Positions 45,281 through 55,654 of a DNA stretch of 64,000 bases are shown here, piece after piece. Origin of the DNA: Calothrix brevissima NIES-22. Its GTDB lineage: Bacteria > Cyanobacteriota > Cyanobacteriia > Cyanobacteriales > Nostocaceae. Made by a program: the position numbers and the translations under genes. The stretch is taken from assembly GCF_002367995.1 (NCBI RefSeq), contig NZ_AP018207.1, positions 3,533,083-3,597,082 of the forward strand. Reading direction: 5' to 3'. The number at the start of each line of letters is the position of its first letter. Position 1 is the stretch's first letter. The notes beneath the pieces were generated by a model. It had not been told where the DNA came from, searched no databases, and was given only the letters and a program-made list of their open reading frames with translations.

Positions 45281-45610
45281 ATGAACAACCACAGAAGCTT
45301 AGATACAGAGAAATTGGCTTCTAAATTAGAAACGATTACAACTACGGTTTATGATGCAGTAGAAAGTTGTCAAGGTAATTCGATAGCTATTTTGGCGCTG
45401 CTGCGGCAGTTAGAGCAGTTGCACCGAGAAATCCGCGATGGCGCTTTTCAAGAAACTTTACCTGAAAATCGTCGGCAACTTTACTCGTTACTCAAAGATA
45501 TTGAGGCTGAGGGTGGCTGGCCTTATATTGAGCGGATGAAGCTACAAGCTTTTTTAGCCAACTTGCAACCAGAGGATAGCACAGAGGAAAAGTTGACTGT
45601 TGACTGTTGA
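45281..45610 (+). CDS. Small conserved cyanobacterial protein
   Basis: A 109-aa, mostly helical, acidic protein (TEKLASKLETITTTVYDAVE, LLRQLEQLHREIRDG, DIEAEGGWPYIERMKLQAFL). I believe it is a conserved cyanobacterial hypothetical; function is unknown. The C-terminal residues KLTVDC and the stop are encoded by an STRR (TTGACTG units from 45592), so the native C-terminus was probably altered by array expansion. Confidence 0.7.
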   Translation: MNNHRSLDTEKLASKLETITTTVYDAVESCQGNSIAILALLRQLEQLHREIRDGAFQETLPENRRQLYSLLKDIEAEGGWPYIERMKLQAFLANLQPEDSTEEKLTVDC

Positions 45611-45625
45611 CTGTTGACTGTTGAC
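45592..45625. repeat. Heptanucleotide STRR (TTGACTG) overlapping a gene end
   Basis: Five TTGACTG units; the first two and a half encode the last five residues and stop of the 109-aa gene. Confidence 0.92.
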
Positions 45626-45642
45626 ATTTCTCGGCAGCCTTA

Positions 45643-48600
45643 CTAGGGGTTGGGGATGATACCCTCGCAAAGAGTGCGATCGCGCTGATCGACATTGCGG
45701 TTGTGCTTGAGGTAATCATCCACCCAGTTACAACCACGCTGCAGTAAGTCATCAATATTCAAATTCCACAGAATAATTGTGTTGTCGTCGCTAGCTGAAG
45801 CTAATGTTTGACCATCAGGGCTAAAACTGACGCTTAAGACTGCACCCTGATGCCCAGTCAAGGTTTTAATCAATTTTCCCTCGCGGCTCCAGAGTTTGAC
45901 TGTACGATCCCAACTCGCAGCCGCGAGGAATTCACCGTTAGGGCTGAAAGTTACAGCGCTCACGCTATCGCTATAGCCTTTTAACAAGGTTTTTAATAAG
46001 GTACCATCCTGCCGCCATAACTTGACTGTGTTATCCCAACTAGCTGAAGCTAATGTTTGCCCATCAGGACTAAAGCTGACACCTAACACCCAACTCTCTT
46101 GAGGCGAGAAAGTGGTAAGTAAAGTTCCATCACGCCGCCACAGTTTGATCGTTTTATCGTCGCTAGCAGAAGCTAAAATTTGACCGTCTGGACTAAAATT
46201 AACGCTATTTACCCATCCATTGTGCCCTACTAGAGTTGTCAATAACCGACCATCACGGCTCCAAAGTTTGATTGTTTTATCCTTACTAGCTGAAGCTAAT
46301 AGCTCGCCATCCGGGCTAAAATTGACGCTCAGAACGCTATCCCTATGTCCTGAGAGTGTTTTTAATAAAGTACCATCGCGCCGCCAGAGTTTGACGGTTT
46401 TGTCGTGGCTAGCTGAGGCTAAAATTTCACCTTTGGGATCAAAAGTGACACTGGGAACTTTATCTAAGTGTCCCTGCAAAGTTTTGTAAAGATGGACTTT
46501 GGCTTCATTGCTTTTGGGATTTCGTTCCCAGAGTTTGATTGTCTTATCCCTACTACCAGAGGCTAACATTTGACCGTCAGGACTCCAAGCGACACTTAAA
46601 ACTCTACCTTGATGACTTTTAAGTATGGGTATTGTGGGGGCGTCTAAACGCCACAATTTCACGCTTTTATCATAACTAGCTGAGGCCAGAAGTTTGTTAT
46701 CTGGGCTAAAGGCAACACTGGAGACGGCGTCACTATGTCCTTTTAGGGTATCTAATAAATTACCCTTGATACTCCAAAGATTAATGGTGTTATCATCACT
46801 GCCAGAGGCTAACTTTTGACCATCAGAACTAAAGGTTAGGCTCCAAATTGTCTTGCTATTCTGCTGTAAAGTTTTACTGGGACGAAAATAAAAGCCGTCT
46901 TTACTGTTATTGGGTTCTCTGCGCCAAAGCTTGATGATTTTATCTCTACCCCCAGAAGCTATGATTTGACCATTAGGGCTAAAGGCGACAGCCATAACAC
47001 CTTTTTTATGTCCTTGCAAAGTAGTGACTAAGCTACCATCTCTTCGCCAAATTTTCACGGTTTTGTCTTCACTAGCTGAGGCAATAAATTGTCCATCAGG
47101 GCTAAAGGTGACCCAGTTAACCCATCCCCGATGTCCTCTGAGGACTTTGATTAAATTTCCATCTTTACTCCAGAGTTTAATCGTTGAGTCTTTGCTAGCA
47201 GTCGCTAATAACTCACCATCAGGGCTAAAACTGACGCTATAAATCCAATCGCCATGACCTTCCAAGGTTTTGTATGGCTGTGGATCAAATTCCCCTGTAG
47301 TCGGATTTTTCCGCCAGATGAGTACATTTTTATCGAGACTGGCAGAAGCCAGGAAGCGTCCATCAGGGCTGAAACTGACACTAGTGACAGCATCATTATG
47401 ACCATTGAGAGTTTGTCGTAAAGTTCCATTAGGCAGCCAAATTCGGACTGTTTTATCCGTGCTACCTGAGGCTAACAATTTACCATCAGGGCTAAAAGCA
47501 ACACCCCAGACAATATCACTATGTCCTTCTAGGCGATTTTGCTCTTTCACACCATAAACAGCTTGTTGCAAGGCTGTCACTACCCGCATTTTTGTTTCTG
47601 CTTGCACTCCTTCTGAAAGTTTTAGCCTGTTCCAAGCCCGTAAACTTTCTAACAAGGCATCAAATTCTTTATTAGAGGCAAATAGCGCTTCGCTGGCAGC
47701 TGTGATAGCACTGATTTTAAAGTTAGTTTCACTACGTTCTGCCCTTAAGCTTTGCAGAATTGCCGCTCTTCTTTGTAAGTCGGCTTGCCACCATAATAGG
47801 GCTATTGACCCTGCCATGATTGCCAACGCCCCGCCTGCGATCTGGGCTTCTCGCAATCGCTTTTGTAAAACTAAATTGAGTTGTTCTTGAGATAGTTTCT
47901 GGGCTACTTCGGCTCGGTCTTTTTCAATTCTGACTTTTTCTAGTTCAGCGACCATGCCATAGTTATTTTTTTGGCGAATTGGTTCCACTAAGTAATCGTG
48001 AACGAGTTGATAGCGATCGCCTAATTCTTCTGGCTCGCGTAAAATTAACCCTGAACCTACCAAAATCTCTAAGATAAATTCCCAAGCCGCGTCAAAATCA
48101 GACATGGTTGCCAAATTATTGCCGAGAGCAACTGACAAATCAGCTTTGGTTTTGAGGGGTCTTGTACCTTTTTCATCGGTTAATTCAAATAATAATTTCC
48201 AACTTTTCTCTTCATTTTCCTGACCGCAATCTTTGATAACTTCCTCTAGCCAGCGTTCTACTAGTTTGGTCGAGCCGCCACAGAGTTTGTATTGGGCGAG
48301 GGTAGTAATATTTTCTGTTTGTAGTTGGGCACCGACTATTTGTAGCTCAATCGGATGGACTTCATCTACTTCTTCAGCTAAATCATGCACTAATTGATTA
48401 ATTAATTCATCTGTAATTTCATAATGGGAACGTTGGGTTAAACTTTTGATAATATTAATAGCATCATTGCTGTTAAATTTACCTAGAAAATAGCGAATAT
48501 CTTTATCTAAAATGTTTTTATTGATTACGCCCAAATCATATAAGCCATCGCTATTTTCTTTACTTAATCGTTCAAATTCTAATAAATAATGTAAATAATC

Positions 48601-50670
48601 TTCTCGAATAGCTAAAATAATTTTAACAAAGGCAATATTTAAACATTCGCTAAAAAACTTATAAAATTGAATTTTCTTTTCTGGAGATGTACTGACAAAG
48701 AAAAATTCTTCAAATTGGTCAAGAATAATAATAATTGTATGATTGCGTTCCGATGCTAATCGGAGTTTTTCAATGAGAATAGTTGGGGTAATTTCTGGTG
48801 CAGCCGAGATATCTGTGTCCGCCAGTACTTGATTGACACTGCGCCCCAATGCTGTTACCCAATCTGTGTACACAGATAATACAATCGGTAAAGGAATGCG
48901 TTCGCCGATGACTTTTCCTTTTAAAGCTGGGACTAAACCTGCTTTGAGAATTGAGCTTTTACCGACACCAGAAGGCCCGTGAATCACTGTCAGTTTATAG
49001 TCAGCACGAGTAATGCGTTCAATTAATCGGCTAATATCTTGTTGGCGTCCAGATGCAGCAATTTCCTGGGCTACTTCCTCAGGAATGAAGGGTATTTTTT
49101 GCGGTTCCAGTACTGGATTAATTCGATAGCGTTGTGGCTGTAATTGACTCGCCCCAATAAAGGCGCGAAAACCGTACTGATGCTCTATTTGAATTTTTTC
49201 TTGTTTGAGGCTAAAAGCTTCTGTGTAGTCATGACGTTCAAAAAAGTAGAGCGATCGCAATTCTTCTAAAATTTCTAAATACAGCGATGGCTCATACTGG
49301 AGTTCACAGACTACCTTAGCCCATTCTAAATTATTAATTGCTTCTTCCCACTCCCCAAGATGCCTCTGTGTCCTGGCTAGCATTAACAGATACCAACTTT
49401 CCTGGCGACGGGTAACTTCTGTGGTTTGTTCTGCAATTGAAAGTGCTGTGTTAACTAATTCATGGGCTAGTACCCAATTTGATTGGGAAGCGGCTACATC
49501 TGCTAAAAATCCGTAATCTTGGGCAACTTGGGCTTGATTACCATAATTTTCATGTAGCTTTAAAGATTTTTGCGCTAATTCTTCTAATTCTTCCCACTCT
49601 TGTAAGCGTTGCAGCATTTCGCACGCAGGTAAGATAAATTTAGCTACTAAATCTTGTCTTTGTGCTTCTTCTAATATATCTAAGCATTTTCTAAACCAAA
49701 ACAGCGCATCTTGCCAGTATTTACTATCAGCACCTTGGTACAAGTCTGCCATGCGCCGATAACACAAACCAAGATGGAAAACTACCACAGCTTGTCGCAG
49801 AAGTGGTGGCGAAGCTAATTTTGGCGGATGGGGAGAATATACTTCCAAATTCTCTTGTAAATCTCCAAATCCACTTTCTTCAGAACCTACCTGTTGCCAC
49901 AATTCTAAGCTTCTTTGATAATGAAATAAAGCACTATCGACTTGATCGTTGGCGTATTCATCACGCCCCAGAACAAACTCTAAACTTGCTTCTAATTCTG
50001 GCTCTAATTTGACTCCATATAGACGCAGTAAATCATTTCTGGCTGACTCGATTTCTCGGCGATTTTGGGATTTGGGAGCTAAATCAAGAGCATCATTTGA
50101 TAAAAATTTATCAGCACCAGACTCTAAAACTTTCGCAAATAAAGATTCAGTTTCTTGGCGGATTAAAGCAATTAAATATTCTTTAGCTAATTCAAATTTA
50201 ATTGTCGTAGCTGCCCAACTTTTAAAATCAGGAGCTAATCTTGATAGCATTGATGCGATGTCATCTTGTAGCCAAAATATTAGTGGAAATCGAAAAGTAG
50301 CAGCATAAATATCTCTGGCTTGATTAACACCAGCCAAAAAATTATCTAGAGCAAGAATTGACTCTAGCCCAAAAACCATCACAGCTGATGGTAAAGTGTC
50401 TTTTGCCACTACAGGATGATCTAAAAATAGTTCTTTGATGATTTGTGTATGTAAAGCATTCGTTGATGGTGGCAGAAATATTTCTCGAATATAAATATCT
50501 TTAGTTAGTAAGCGAAGATTGCCCAACATTTGCTCGCGTAATTGCCCATAATTACATCGGACTAAAATCAAAGCAAATTGGCCTTTAGAGAGCTTGATTG
50601 CCCGAACCATCCTTTGTAGAGCATGTTGATTATCATTAACGATAGCTGCTGTGAATTGCCACTTTGTCAT
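45643..50670 (-). CDS. Giant TPR-STAND NTPase-WD40 signalling protein
   Basis: A 1675-aa protein. Residues 1-180 form an alpha/beta module of the kind seen at the start of bacterial TPR-STAND proteins (FPLIFWLQDDIASMLSRLAP). About 235-480 are TPR-like helices. The STAND NTPase has Walker A GPSGVGKS (565-572) and Walker B IILDQFEEF (about 648-656). A coiled coil (905-940) and one hydrophobic helix (about 943-962) follow. From 1048 to 1655 there are 14 WD40 repeats, enough for two seven-bladed propellers. The WD40 repeats are alike, so expansion was recent. Such proteins sense a ligand through the repeats and oligomerise through the NTPase. The likely partner is the ATPase encoded upstream on the same strand. 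Confidence 0.9.
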   Translation of the reverse strand: MTKWQFTAAIVNDNQHALQRMVRAIKLSKGQFALILVRCNYGQLREQMLGNLRLLTKDIYIREIFLPPSTNALHTQIIKELFLDHPVVAKDTLPSAVMVFGLESILALDNFLAGVNQARDIYAATFRFPLIFWLQDDIASMLSRLAPDFKSWAATTIKFELAKEYLIALIRQETESLFAKVLESGADKFLSNDALDLAPKSQNRREIESARNDLLRLYGVKLEPELEASLEFVLGRDEYANDQVDSALFHYQRSLELWQQVGSEESGFGDLQENLEVYSPHPPKLASPPLLRQAVVVFHLGLCYRRMADLYQGADSKYWQDALFWFRKCLDILEEAQRQDLVAKFILPACEMLQRLQEWEELEELAQKSLKLHENYGNQAQVAQDYGFLADVAASQSNWVLAHELVNTALSIAEQTTEVTRRQESWYLLMLARTQRHLGEWEEAINNLEWAKVVCELQYEPSLYLEILEELRSLYFFERHDYTEAFSLKQEKIQIEHQYGFRAFIGASQLQPQRYRINPVLEPQKIPFIPEEVAQEIAASGRQQDISRLIERITRADYKLTVIHGPSGVGKSSILKAGLVPALKGKVIGERIPLPIVLSVYTDWVTALGRSVNQVLADTDISAAPEITPTILIEKLRLASERNHTIIIILDQFEEFFFVSTSPEKKIQFYKFFSECLNIAFVKIILAIREDYLHYLLEFERLSKENSDGLYDLGVINKNILDKDIRYFLGKFNSNDAINIIKSLTQRSHYEITDELINQLVHDLAEEVDEVHPIELQIVGAQLQTENITTLAQYKLCGGSTKLVERWLEEVIKDCGQENEEKSWKLLFELTDEKGTRPLKTKADLSVALGNNLATMSDFDAAWEFILEILVGSGLILREPEELGDRYQLVHDYLVEPIRQKNNYGMVAELEKVRIEKDRAEVAQKLSQEQLNLVLQKRLREAQIAGGALAIMAGSIALLWWQADLQRRAAILQSLRAERSETNFKISAITAASEALFASNKEFDALLESLRAWNRLKLSEGVQAETKMRVVTALQQAVYGVKEQNRLEGHSDIVWGVAFSPDGKLLASGSTDKTVRIWLPNGTLRQTLNGHNDAVTSVSFSPDGRFLASASLDKNVLIWRKNPTTGEFDPQPYKTLEGHGDWIYSVSFSPDGELLATASKDSTIKLWSKDGNLIKVLRGHRGWVNWVTFSPDGQFIASASEDKTVKIWRRDGSLVTTLQGHKKGVMAVAFSPNGQIIASGGRDKIIKLWRREPNNSKDGFYFRPSKTLQQNSKTIWSLTFSSDGQKLASGSDDNTINLWSIKGNLLDTLKGHSDAVSSVAFSPDNKLLASASYDKSVKLWRLDAPTIPILKSHQGRVLSVAWSPDGQMLASGSRDKTIKLWERNPKSNEAKVHLYKTLQGHLDKVPSVTFDPKGEILASASHDKTVKLWRRDGTLLKTLSGHRDSVLSVNFSPDGELLASASKDKTIKLWSRDGRLLTTLVGHNGWVNSVNFSPDGQILASASDDKTIKLWRRDGTLLTTFSPQESWVLGVSFSPDGQTLASASWDNTVKLWRQDGTLLKTLLKGYSDSVSAVTFSPNGEFLAAASWDRTVKLWSREGKLIKTLTGHQGAVLSVSFSPDGQTLASASDDNTIILWNLNIDDLLQRGCNWVDDYLKHNRNVDQRDRTLCEGIIPNP

Positions 50671-50959
50671 AAATAAAACCAGGGCGATAAAAGAAGAAAA
50701 AATTACACATTAAGCAGCCGAAATACTTAGCAATGCTAGGTTTTGGATTTGGGGAACAATTACAACGAGTAGCTAGTTCAGGGTGGCGTCAATCAAGCCA
50801 CTAGTGATGACTAATAAGCATTGGTTACCATTTTGCTGCTTATCTACCCTAGAGATTGATAGCTGCTCTGGAGGCGATTGTAGATAAAGCCGGAAGTCAG
50901 AATGGTTTGCCTTTGGCGCAAATTTTCCACAATATTTTTTAATTATTGATTTGCATTGC

Positions 50960-52291
50960 TTATGTATTTTGCTGCCAAGTCAGAACTTTTTCTGTTTCTG
51001 CTAATGCGGGACTAATACCAAACCAACGTCCTTGAGGATCTCGGTATTCAAAAAGATACATACTGCGTAGTAAGCTCTGGTAGTCGGACTCGCCTTTAAC
51101 GCTTTGCTGCTGTACTACTTCAAATAGTAATTTCCACTGATATTCATCAATAGCTAACAACAGGTCATCTCGATAGTCTTTGATGACTGCTTCTAAGCAT
51201 TCTCGGGAAAAAGGCGGATCTTGTCTTTGTAAGCAACTGTACAGCAGACCTAATAAGTTACGAATGTGACCGCCACTGACACGACATATCCGACATAGGG
51301 TATCTCGGTCATCGAATAAATCTGTAATTAATTCAGATCTTTCATCCCAAGGAACTTCTGGAAAAGCTCTGGCTAAAACCAGTTGGCGCAAAAGTGACAT
51401 TCCTGGCTCTGAGTCTTCACCATTTCTTTGGCGCACCAGTACCATTGGTAAAACTTTTGGCGCGATTCCTCCACCTAAGCGATTTTTGAGAGTTTCGTAC
51501 TCGTTAGAAAAAATTAAGGCTAGGGGAATGGTATAGACTAAATGGCATTTGAGTCTACGTAACTGCTCTCCTCGGTCAATAAACAGATACTCTGGTTGGG
51601 TGCGTCCAGAAGCTACAGGGCGCATATCTACCCGATCTAGGTTATCAACGATGACTACTAAGCCTTTTTGACCGCGTTGTTTGAGCTGTTCAACAGATTT
51701 TTCTAATATCTCCTCGTTAATTGCTTGCAAAATACTGTTAGTGCGTGGCTCTAGATATTGCCTTAATTGATTGCGCATCTGGGCGCTATCTTTAGTTTTA
51801 GCAGTAATTTTGGCAATACCTAGAGATAATTCTGCTTGTCCAGATAATTCTATCGGAGTTTGTAAAAAATCTCCGATTTCTTTGAATAAGTTGGTAAAGT
51901 AACCCGGTTTGAGTTTGATACCAATTTTTTCTAAACTGACACTGACTTGACGAGCGACACTCAACAATATGTCGCTGACATCAATATCCGCCATATCTAG
52001 GTCTTGACTGGATTCAAAATAAACTACATGAAATCCTGCTATTTCCAGCTCTGCTTTGAGACGCTGTAACTCTGTGGATTTCCCACAACCAATATGACCT
52101 GTAAATAACTGACAGGTTGGCTCATCAGGCGAAATCCGGGTGATAGTACGTTGTAGTTCTTCAACTATTTTGCAACCACGTACATCAGAAAAATCTATAT
52201 AGTACTGCTTATCCAGTACATCACTCATATTGAGTGTGTAGCTAGGGTTACATGCTTTATAAAACCGTGACAAATTTAGGGTCGTTCTCAT
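50960..52291 (-). CDS. AAA/STAND-like P-loop ATPase, partner of the WD40 protein
   Basis: A 443-aa ATPase. The lead-in FYKACNPSYTLN and YYIDFSDVRG precede Walker A GHIGCGKS (65-72). Walker B is LVVIVDNLDRVD (about 213-224). The second half is helical with an RVSGGHIRNLLGLLYSCLQ sensor/lid-like segment. It is upstream of the 1675-aa gene on the same strand, 289 nt away, so an operon is possible but not shown. It resembles ATPases found beside large STAND genes in cyanobacteria. No nuclease or other effector domain is recognisable. Confidence 0.82.
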   Translation of the reverse strand: MRTTLNLSRFYKACNPSYTLNMSDVLDKQYYIDFSDVRGCKIVEELQRTITRISPDEPTCQLFTGHIGCGKSTELQRLKAELEIAGFHVVYFESSQDLDMADIDVSDILLSVARQVSVSLEKIGIKLKPGYFTNLFKEIGDFLQTPIELSGQAELSLGIAKITAKTKDSAQMRNQLRQYLEPRTNSILQAINEEILEKSVEQLKQRGQKGLVVIVDNLDRVDMRPVASGRTQPEYLFIDRGEQLRRLKCHLVYTIPLALIFSNEYETLKNRLGGGIAPKVLPMVLVRQRNGEDSEPGMSLLRQLVLARAFPEVPWDERSELITDLFDDRDTLCRICRVSGGHIRNLLGLLYSCLQRQDPPFSRECLEAVIKDYRDDLLLAIDEYQWKLLFEVVQQQSVKGESDYQSLLRSMYLFEYRDPQGRWFGISPALAETEKVLTWQQNT

Positions 52292-53548
52292 GTAGATGCA
52301 GATGTAGATTTAGATCTGGTTTTATTTTGTATCTTTTGCTATCGAAAAATCTCTATCTAATATAGAGATACGTAAGTAATGCATAGACAATTTTTGTCTG
52401 GTGGAAGACAGATCTCAAAAGGTTTTCTCCGAAAAAGTTGTTGAAGACATCGCTACGAACAAATATCGGTAGATTGCTTCAAGCTAGTTCTTCCTTATAC
52501 GTTATGTGTATCTGTCATTTGTACAGCTGCTATTGAGCTTTTGACAATCTCTGGTCTATAGTTGATTAGGCAAAAGGCGCAATAGATAAGTTTATATGTA
52601 AAAAAAGTTACTATTTACTCGCAGATTGCTATACATATCATTTTTAGGTTTTTTTGTCAAGATAAGCGCCAAAAATATTTATATTTAAATTAATAATTTG
52701 TAATTATCCGCAAAAAAAACTCAGATGTCTATATGTTCTAACGGCTACCTAGTAGTATTTTGCGATCGATAAGCTTTGACGCGCCTATCATCTATTGATG
52801 TTAAGGCTGTTTGATATCTTGCACCTACACCCTAAAAGAGTGAATGATACAAATTAAGCTTGCTTACACAGGTTAATAAACTTGTTTTTTCGTTTTATTG
52901 CTAAAATTTAATGTTTATTGAAAAATTATTAACTCTGTATAAATACTTTGGTGCAAGATGCAATCTGTTGGGTGTAGTCTCAAGTCCAAGTTAGCCTTTG
53001 ACTGTGGACTTTTGACAATATGAGGACAAAATCGACTCTGTCAAGTACAGCATATTTTAGGTAAATGAGGTACGCGCTTCGGGGCATGGCAGTGCCAGTG
53101 CCCCTACAATCAACGATCGTTTCTACCTCACCAACTGGCAATCTGCTGTATATAGATGAAAGTTGAAAACTAAGCTCTTGACAAAGAGTTGAGAACTGAA
53201 AAAAAGTAGCGATCGCCCTCAGAAACCATAAGCATTAATACTTAATTAAGTTGAATTTATATATACAGATAAATTAAATATTCTCAGACGGCTACTGTAG
53301 ATTTTTTAGCAGATAATGGCTGTGACCCTACAGTCAAAAGGTTACATGAGAATTAAAATTAGCAGCGCTAACTTTTCGATTCGCTTTTCCTCGTGCCACA
53401 ATCCTAATGTAGTTGCGGTAAATTGTTACTCAAACGTGAAAAAAGTCTTGAGAATCAAGGCTACAACATGCCAACAGAGTTTACTAAAATTAATTGACCC
53501 TCCCTTGGGTATCAATAATTTTGACGCTCACCCACAATTGAGGTTTTA
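52292..53548. other. 1.25-kb gene-poor region upstream of ftsQ
   Basis: AT-rich divergent region. A 77-codon frame at 53316-53549 ends in a TAATG overlap with ftsQ but has no protein-like features, so I do not call it. A dyad hairpin lies at 53081-53104 (GGGGCA, TGGCA / TGCCA, TGCCCC), a common dispersed repeat. It may mark the edge of the inserted STAND block. Confidence 0.45.
53081..53104. repeat. Short GC-rich hairpin repeat
   Basis: GGGGCA-TGGCA-G-TGCCA-G-TGCCCC: an almost perfect 11-bp stem with one bulge, in otherwise AT-rich DNA. No T-run, so not a typical terminator. Confidence 0.7.
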
Positions 53549-54394
53549 ATGGCTGGCTTAGTATCAGTGTCCCGTATGGATTTAGCCCAACGTCGTCAAA
53601 AATTACGGCGACAGCAGCAGATGAGAATTATTCAGACTATTTGGCGAACCTTTGCTATTAGTAGTCTGGCAGGATGTTTGCTTTGGATAGCAATTCAACC
53701 AATGTGGGTACTCAATTCGCCTAATCAAATTGCTGTCAAATCAGCGAATCAATCACTGTCAGAGGAGACAATGCGATCGCTACTCCCTATTTCCTATCCT
53801 CAGTCTTTATGGCGGATTCAACCAGCTGCGCTCGCAGAATCATTGAAGCAACAACCCACCATTGCACAAGCAATTGTGACGCGCCGTCTGTTCCCCCCAG
53901 GATTAATTATTGAAATCCAGGAACGAGTACCTGTAGCGTTTACTCAAGCTACTCACAGTACAAATACTGAAAATAGTAACAAACAAGAATCTGTAGGTTT
54001 AATAGATGCTAGCGGAGTTTGGATACCTTTAGATAAATACAGAGCGTTGAATTCTACTGGTACATTACCTAGTCTCAAAGTCATTGGCAAACCAGAACAA
54101 TATCTACCTTACTGGAGCCAACTTTATCTATCGGTGAGTCAAAGTTCCGTCAAAGTTACAGAAATTGATTGTCAAAATCCCACAAATTTAATTTTGAAAA
54201 CAGAACTAGGGAATGTACATCTAGGCCCGCCTAGCTCCCATTTAGCCGAACAAATTAAAATGCTAGCTCAAATGCGCTATTTACCTAGCAAGTTGAATTC
54301 TAGCCAAATAGAATACATTGATATCAAAAACCCCGAAAATCCTTTAGTACAATTGAACCAAAAAAAATTAAAAGTAAATATCCGAACTCCCTAA
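53549..54394 (+). CDS. ftsQ: Cell division protein FtsQ/DivIB
   Basis: A 281-aa bitopic membrane protein. A basic cytoplasmic N-terminus (RRQKLRRQQQMR) is followed by one transmembrane helix (about 28-50). The POTRA domain has SEETMRSLLPISYPQSLWRI and AIVTRRLFPPGLIIEIQERVPVAF, the FtsQ signature. It links early and late divisome proteins in the periplasm. ATG 53549 or the internal ATG 53576 could serve. It lies upstream of ftsZ, the usual order. Confidence 0.93.
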   Translation: MAGLVSVSRMDLAQRRQKLRRQQQMRIIQTIWRTFAISSLAGCLLWIAIQPMWVLNSPNQIAVKSANQSLSEETMRSLLPISYPQSLWRIQPAALAESLKQQPTIAQAIVTRRLFPPGLIIEIQERVPVAFTQATHSTNTENSNKQESVGLIDASGVWIPLDKYRALNSTGTLPSLKVIGKPEQYLPYWSQLYLSVSQSSVKVTEIDCQNPTNLILKTELGNVHLGPPSSHLAEQIKMLAQMRYLPSKLNSSQIEYIDIKNPENPLVQLNQKKLKVNIRTP

Positions 54395-55654
54395 ACAGAT
54401 GTTGCGGGTTTTAATGTACACAAAGCTGTGATTAACTGAATAATTATATGCCGCTAAATATATTTATTATTTTTTTAGATTTCAGTGCCCAATCAGGCAA
54501 TCAGCTTTAACTACCCAATAACATGAGAGGGGAATTTACAAAACCTGCCCTAGTCAGTAAAAGCATCTCTATTTTTACTTTAACATTTAGCCATAGGGTA
54601 GAAAGTTTTCGCCAGACTAGCTTGAAAATGGGCATGGGGCATGGGAAAGAGAGATTTTCTTGTGAATGGCTAACTTGAAAATAGCGTTGACGGTTGACGG
54701 TTGACTGTTGACTGTTGACTCTTAAGAGCGATTTTCGTATTTTGTTGTGAGATTTTCTCGTGACAATTTACCCGATGTGTCGTCAGCTTTGGTTGGTGAA
54801 AACTGGGGACATTTTATCCTCACCCTAAACTATCTAAGTTAGATAGCTATTTGGCGATATCTGTGCCAGCCACACCAGTAACGATTTCTATAAGGTAGAA
54901 TATTTCTCCAACCAACGTGAGTTAACAAACTCAACAGCTAATCAATCAAGGTTTGCTATCAATTGACCAGCAACCTAAACATTAACAAGTAGAGGACAAA
55001 TTTTGTGTAATCAGGTGCAATCATCTCTAATGGTGAAACCTATTAAAAATATTTCTCAATCAGACACAAAGCCTGACAACCTGTCTTTACAAGTTGTACG
55101 GTCTGAGTGTAATTTTGGGTGTAGATTCACTTGTACTGTAGTTATATGTATATTTAAACACTGGCGTATTTGTGAGTTAGTCAAATTTAATATTGGTAAT
55201 AATTTCTTTAACCAGTATTTTTCTTTGAAAGGAGATTATAAAATATACAAAATTAACTTTTTGAGAGTGGCGATCGCCAGAAAAAAAATCAATACTGTAA
55301 GTTGTAAAATTAGTAACCGTTCTAATTTATTAGTAATCGCGGGAGAAAACCATTGGCAACAGCAAATTCAAATCAAGCTAAATTACCAACCTAAGACTGA
55401 AAATATTAATCATAGACTGAAGTTATACAGATCATTTTTAAGTAAATATAGGTATACTTCTCTAGAACTAGTTGTGCGATCGGCTGCGTTCTTGGCTGAT
55501 GCCGTAGCGAAATTTCGCACTCTTCATCCTGTTAGGGTTGGAAGTAGTGAGAACAATAAAGAACACTGTCATGATTTATGGCAGTGTCAAACTATAGTTG
55601 ACTCTTAGGTGAGTAACACCTGAAAAAGTCGTTTATCTACCTTTCACAAATCCA
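54395..55654. promoter_or_regulatory. Long ftsQ-ftsZ intergenic region
   Basis: 1.26 kb. It contains a TTGACTG/TTGACGG STRR (54685-54722), a small hairpin CTATCTAA/TTAGATAG near 54833-54849, and a GTG-started 201-codon frame (55003-55608) of poor protein character. The ftsZ gene probably has its own promoters here, but I could not pinpoint them. Confidence 0.5.
54685..54722. repeat. Heptanucleotide STRR (TTGACGG/TTGACTG)
   Basis: Five units: two TTGACGG followed by TTGACTG copies. In the ftsQ-ftsZ gap. Confidence 0.9.

Noticed and set aside
53316-53549. 77-codon frame overlapping the ftsQ start by TAATG
   Set aside because: Composition is rich in Cys, Lys and Ser with no family-like motif, and no ribosome binding site was identified. 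The overlap alone is not enough.
55003-55608. 201-codon frame between ftsQ and ftsZ
   Set aside because: It starts at GTG without a ribosome binding site. The sequence lacks domain-like pattern and is AT-driven (many Lys, Asn, Ile). It is likely chance in a long leader region, though its length makes it worth a protein search.
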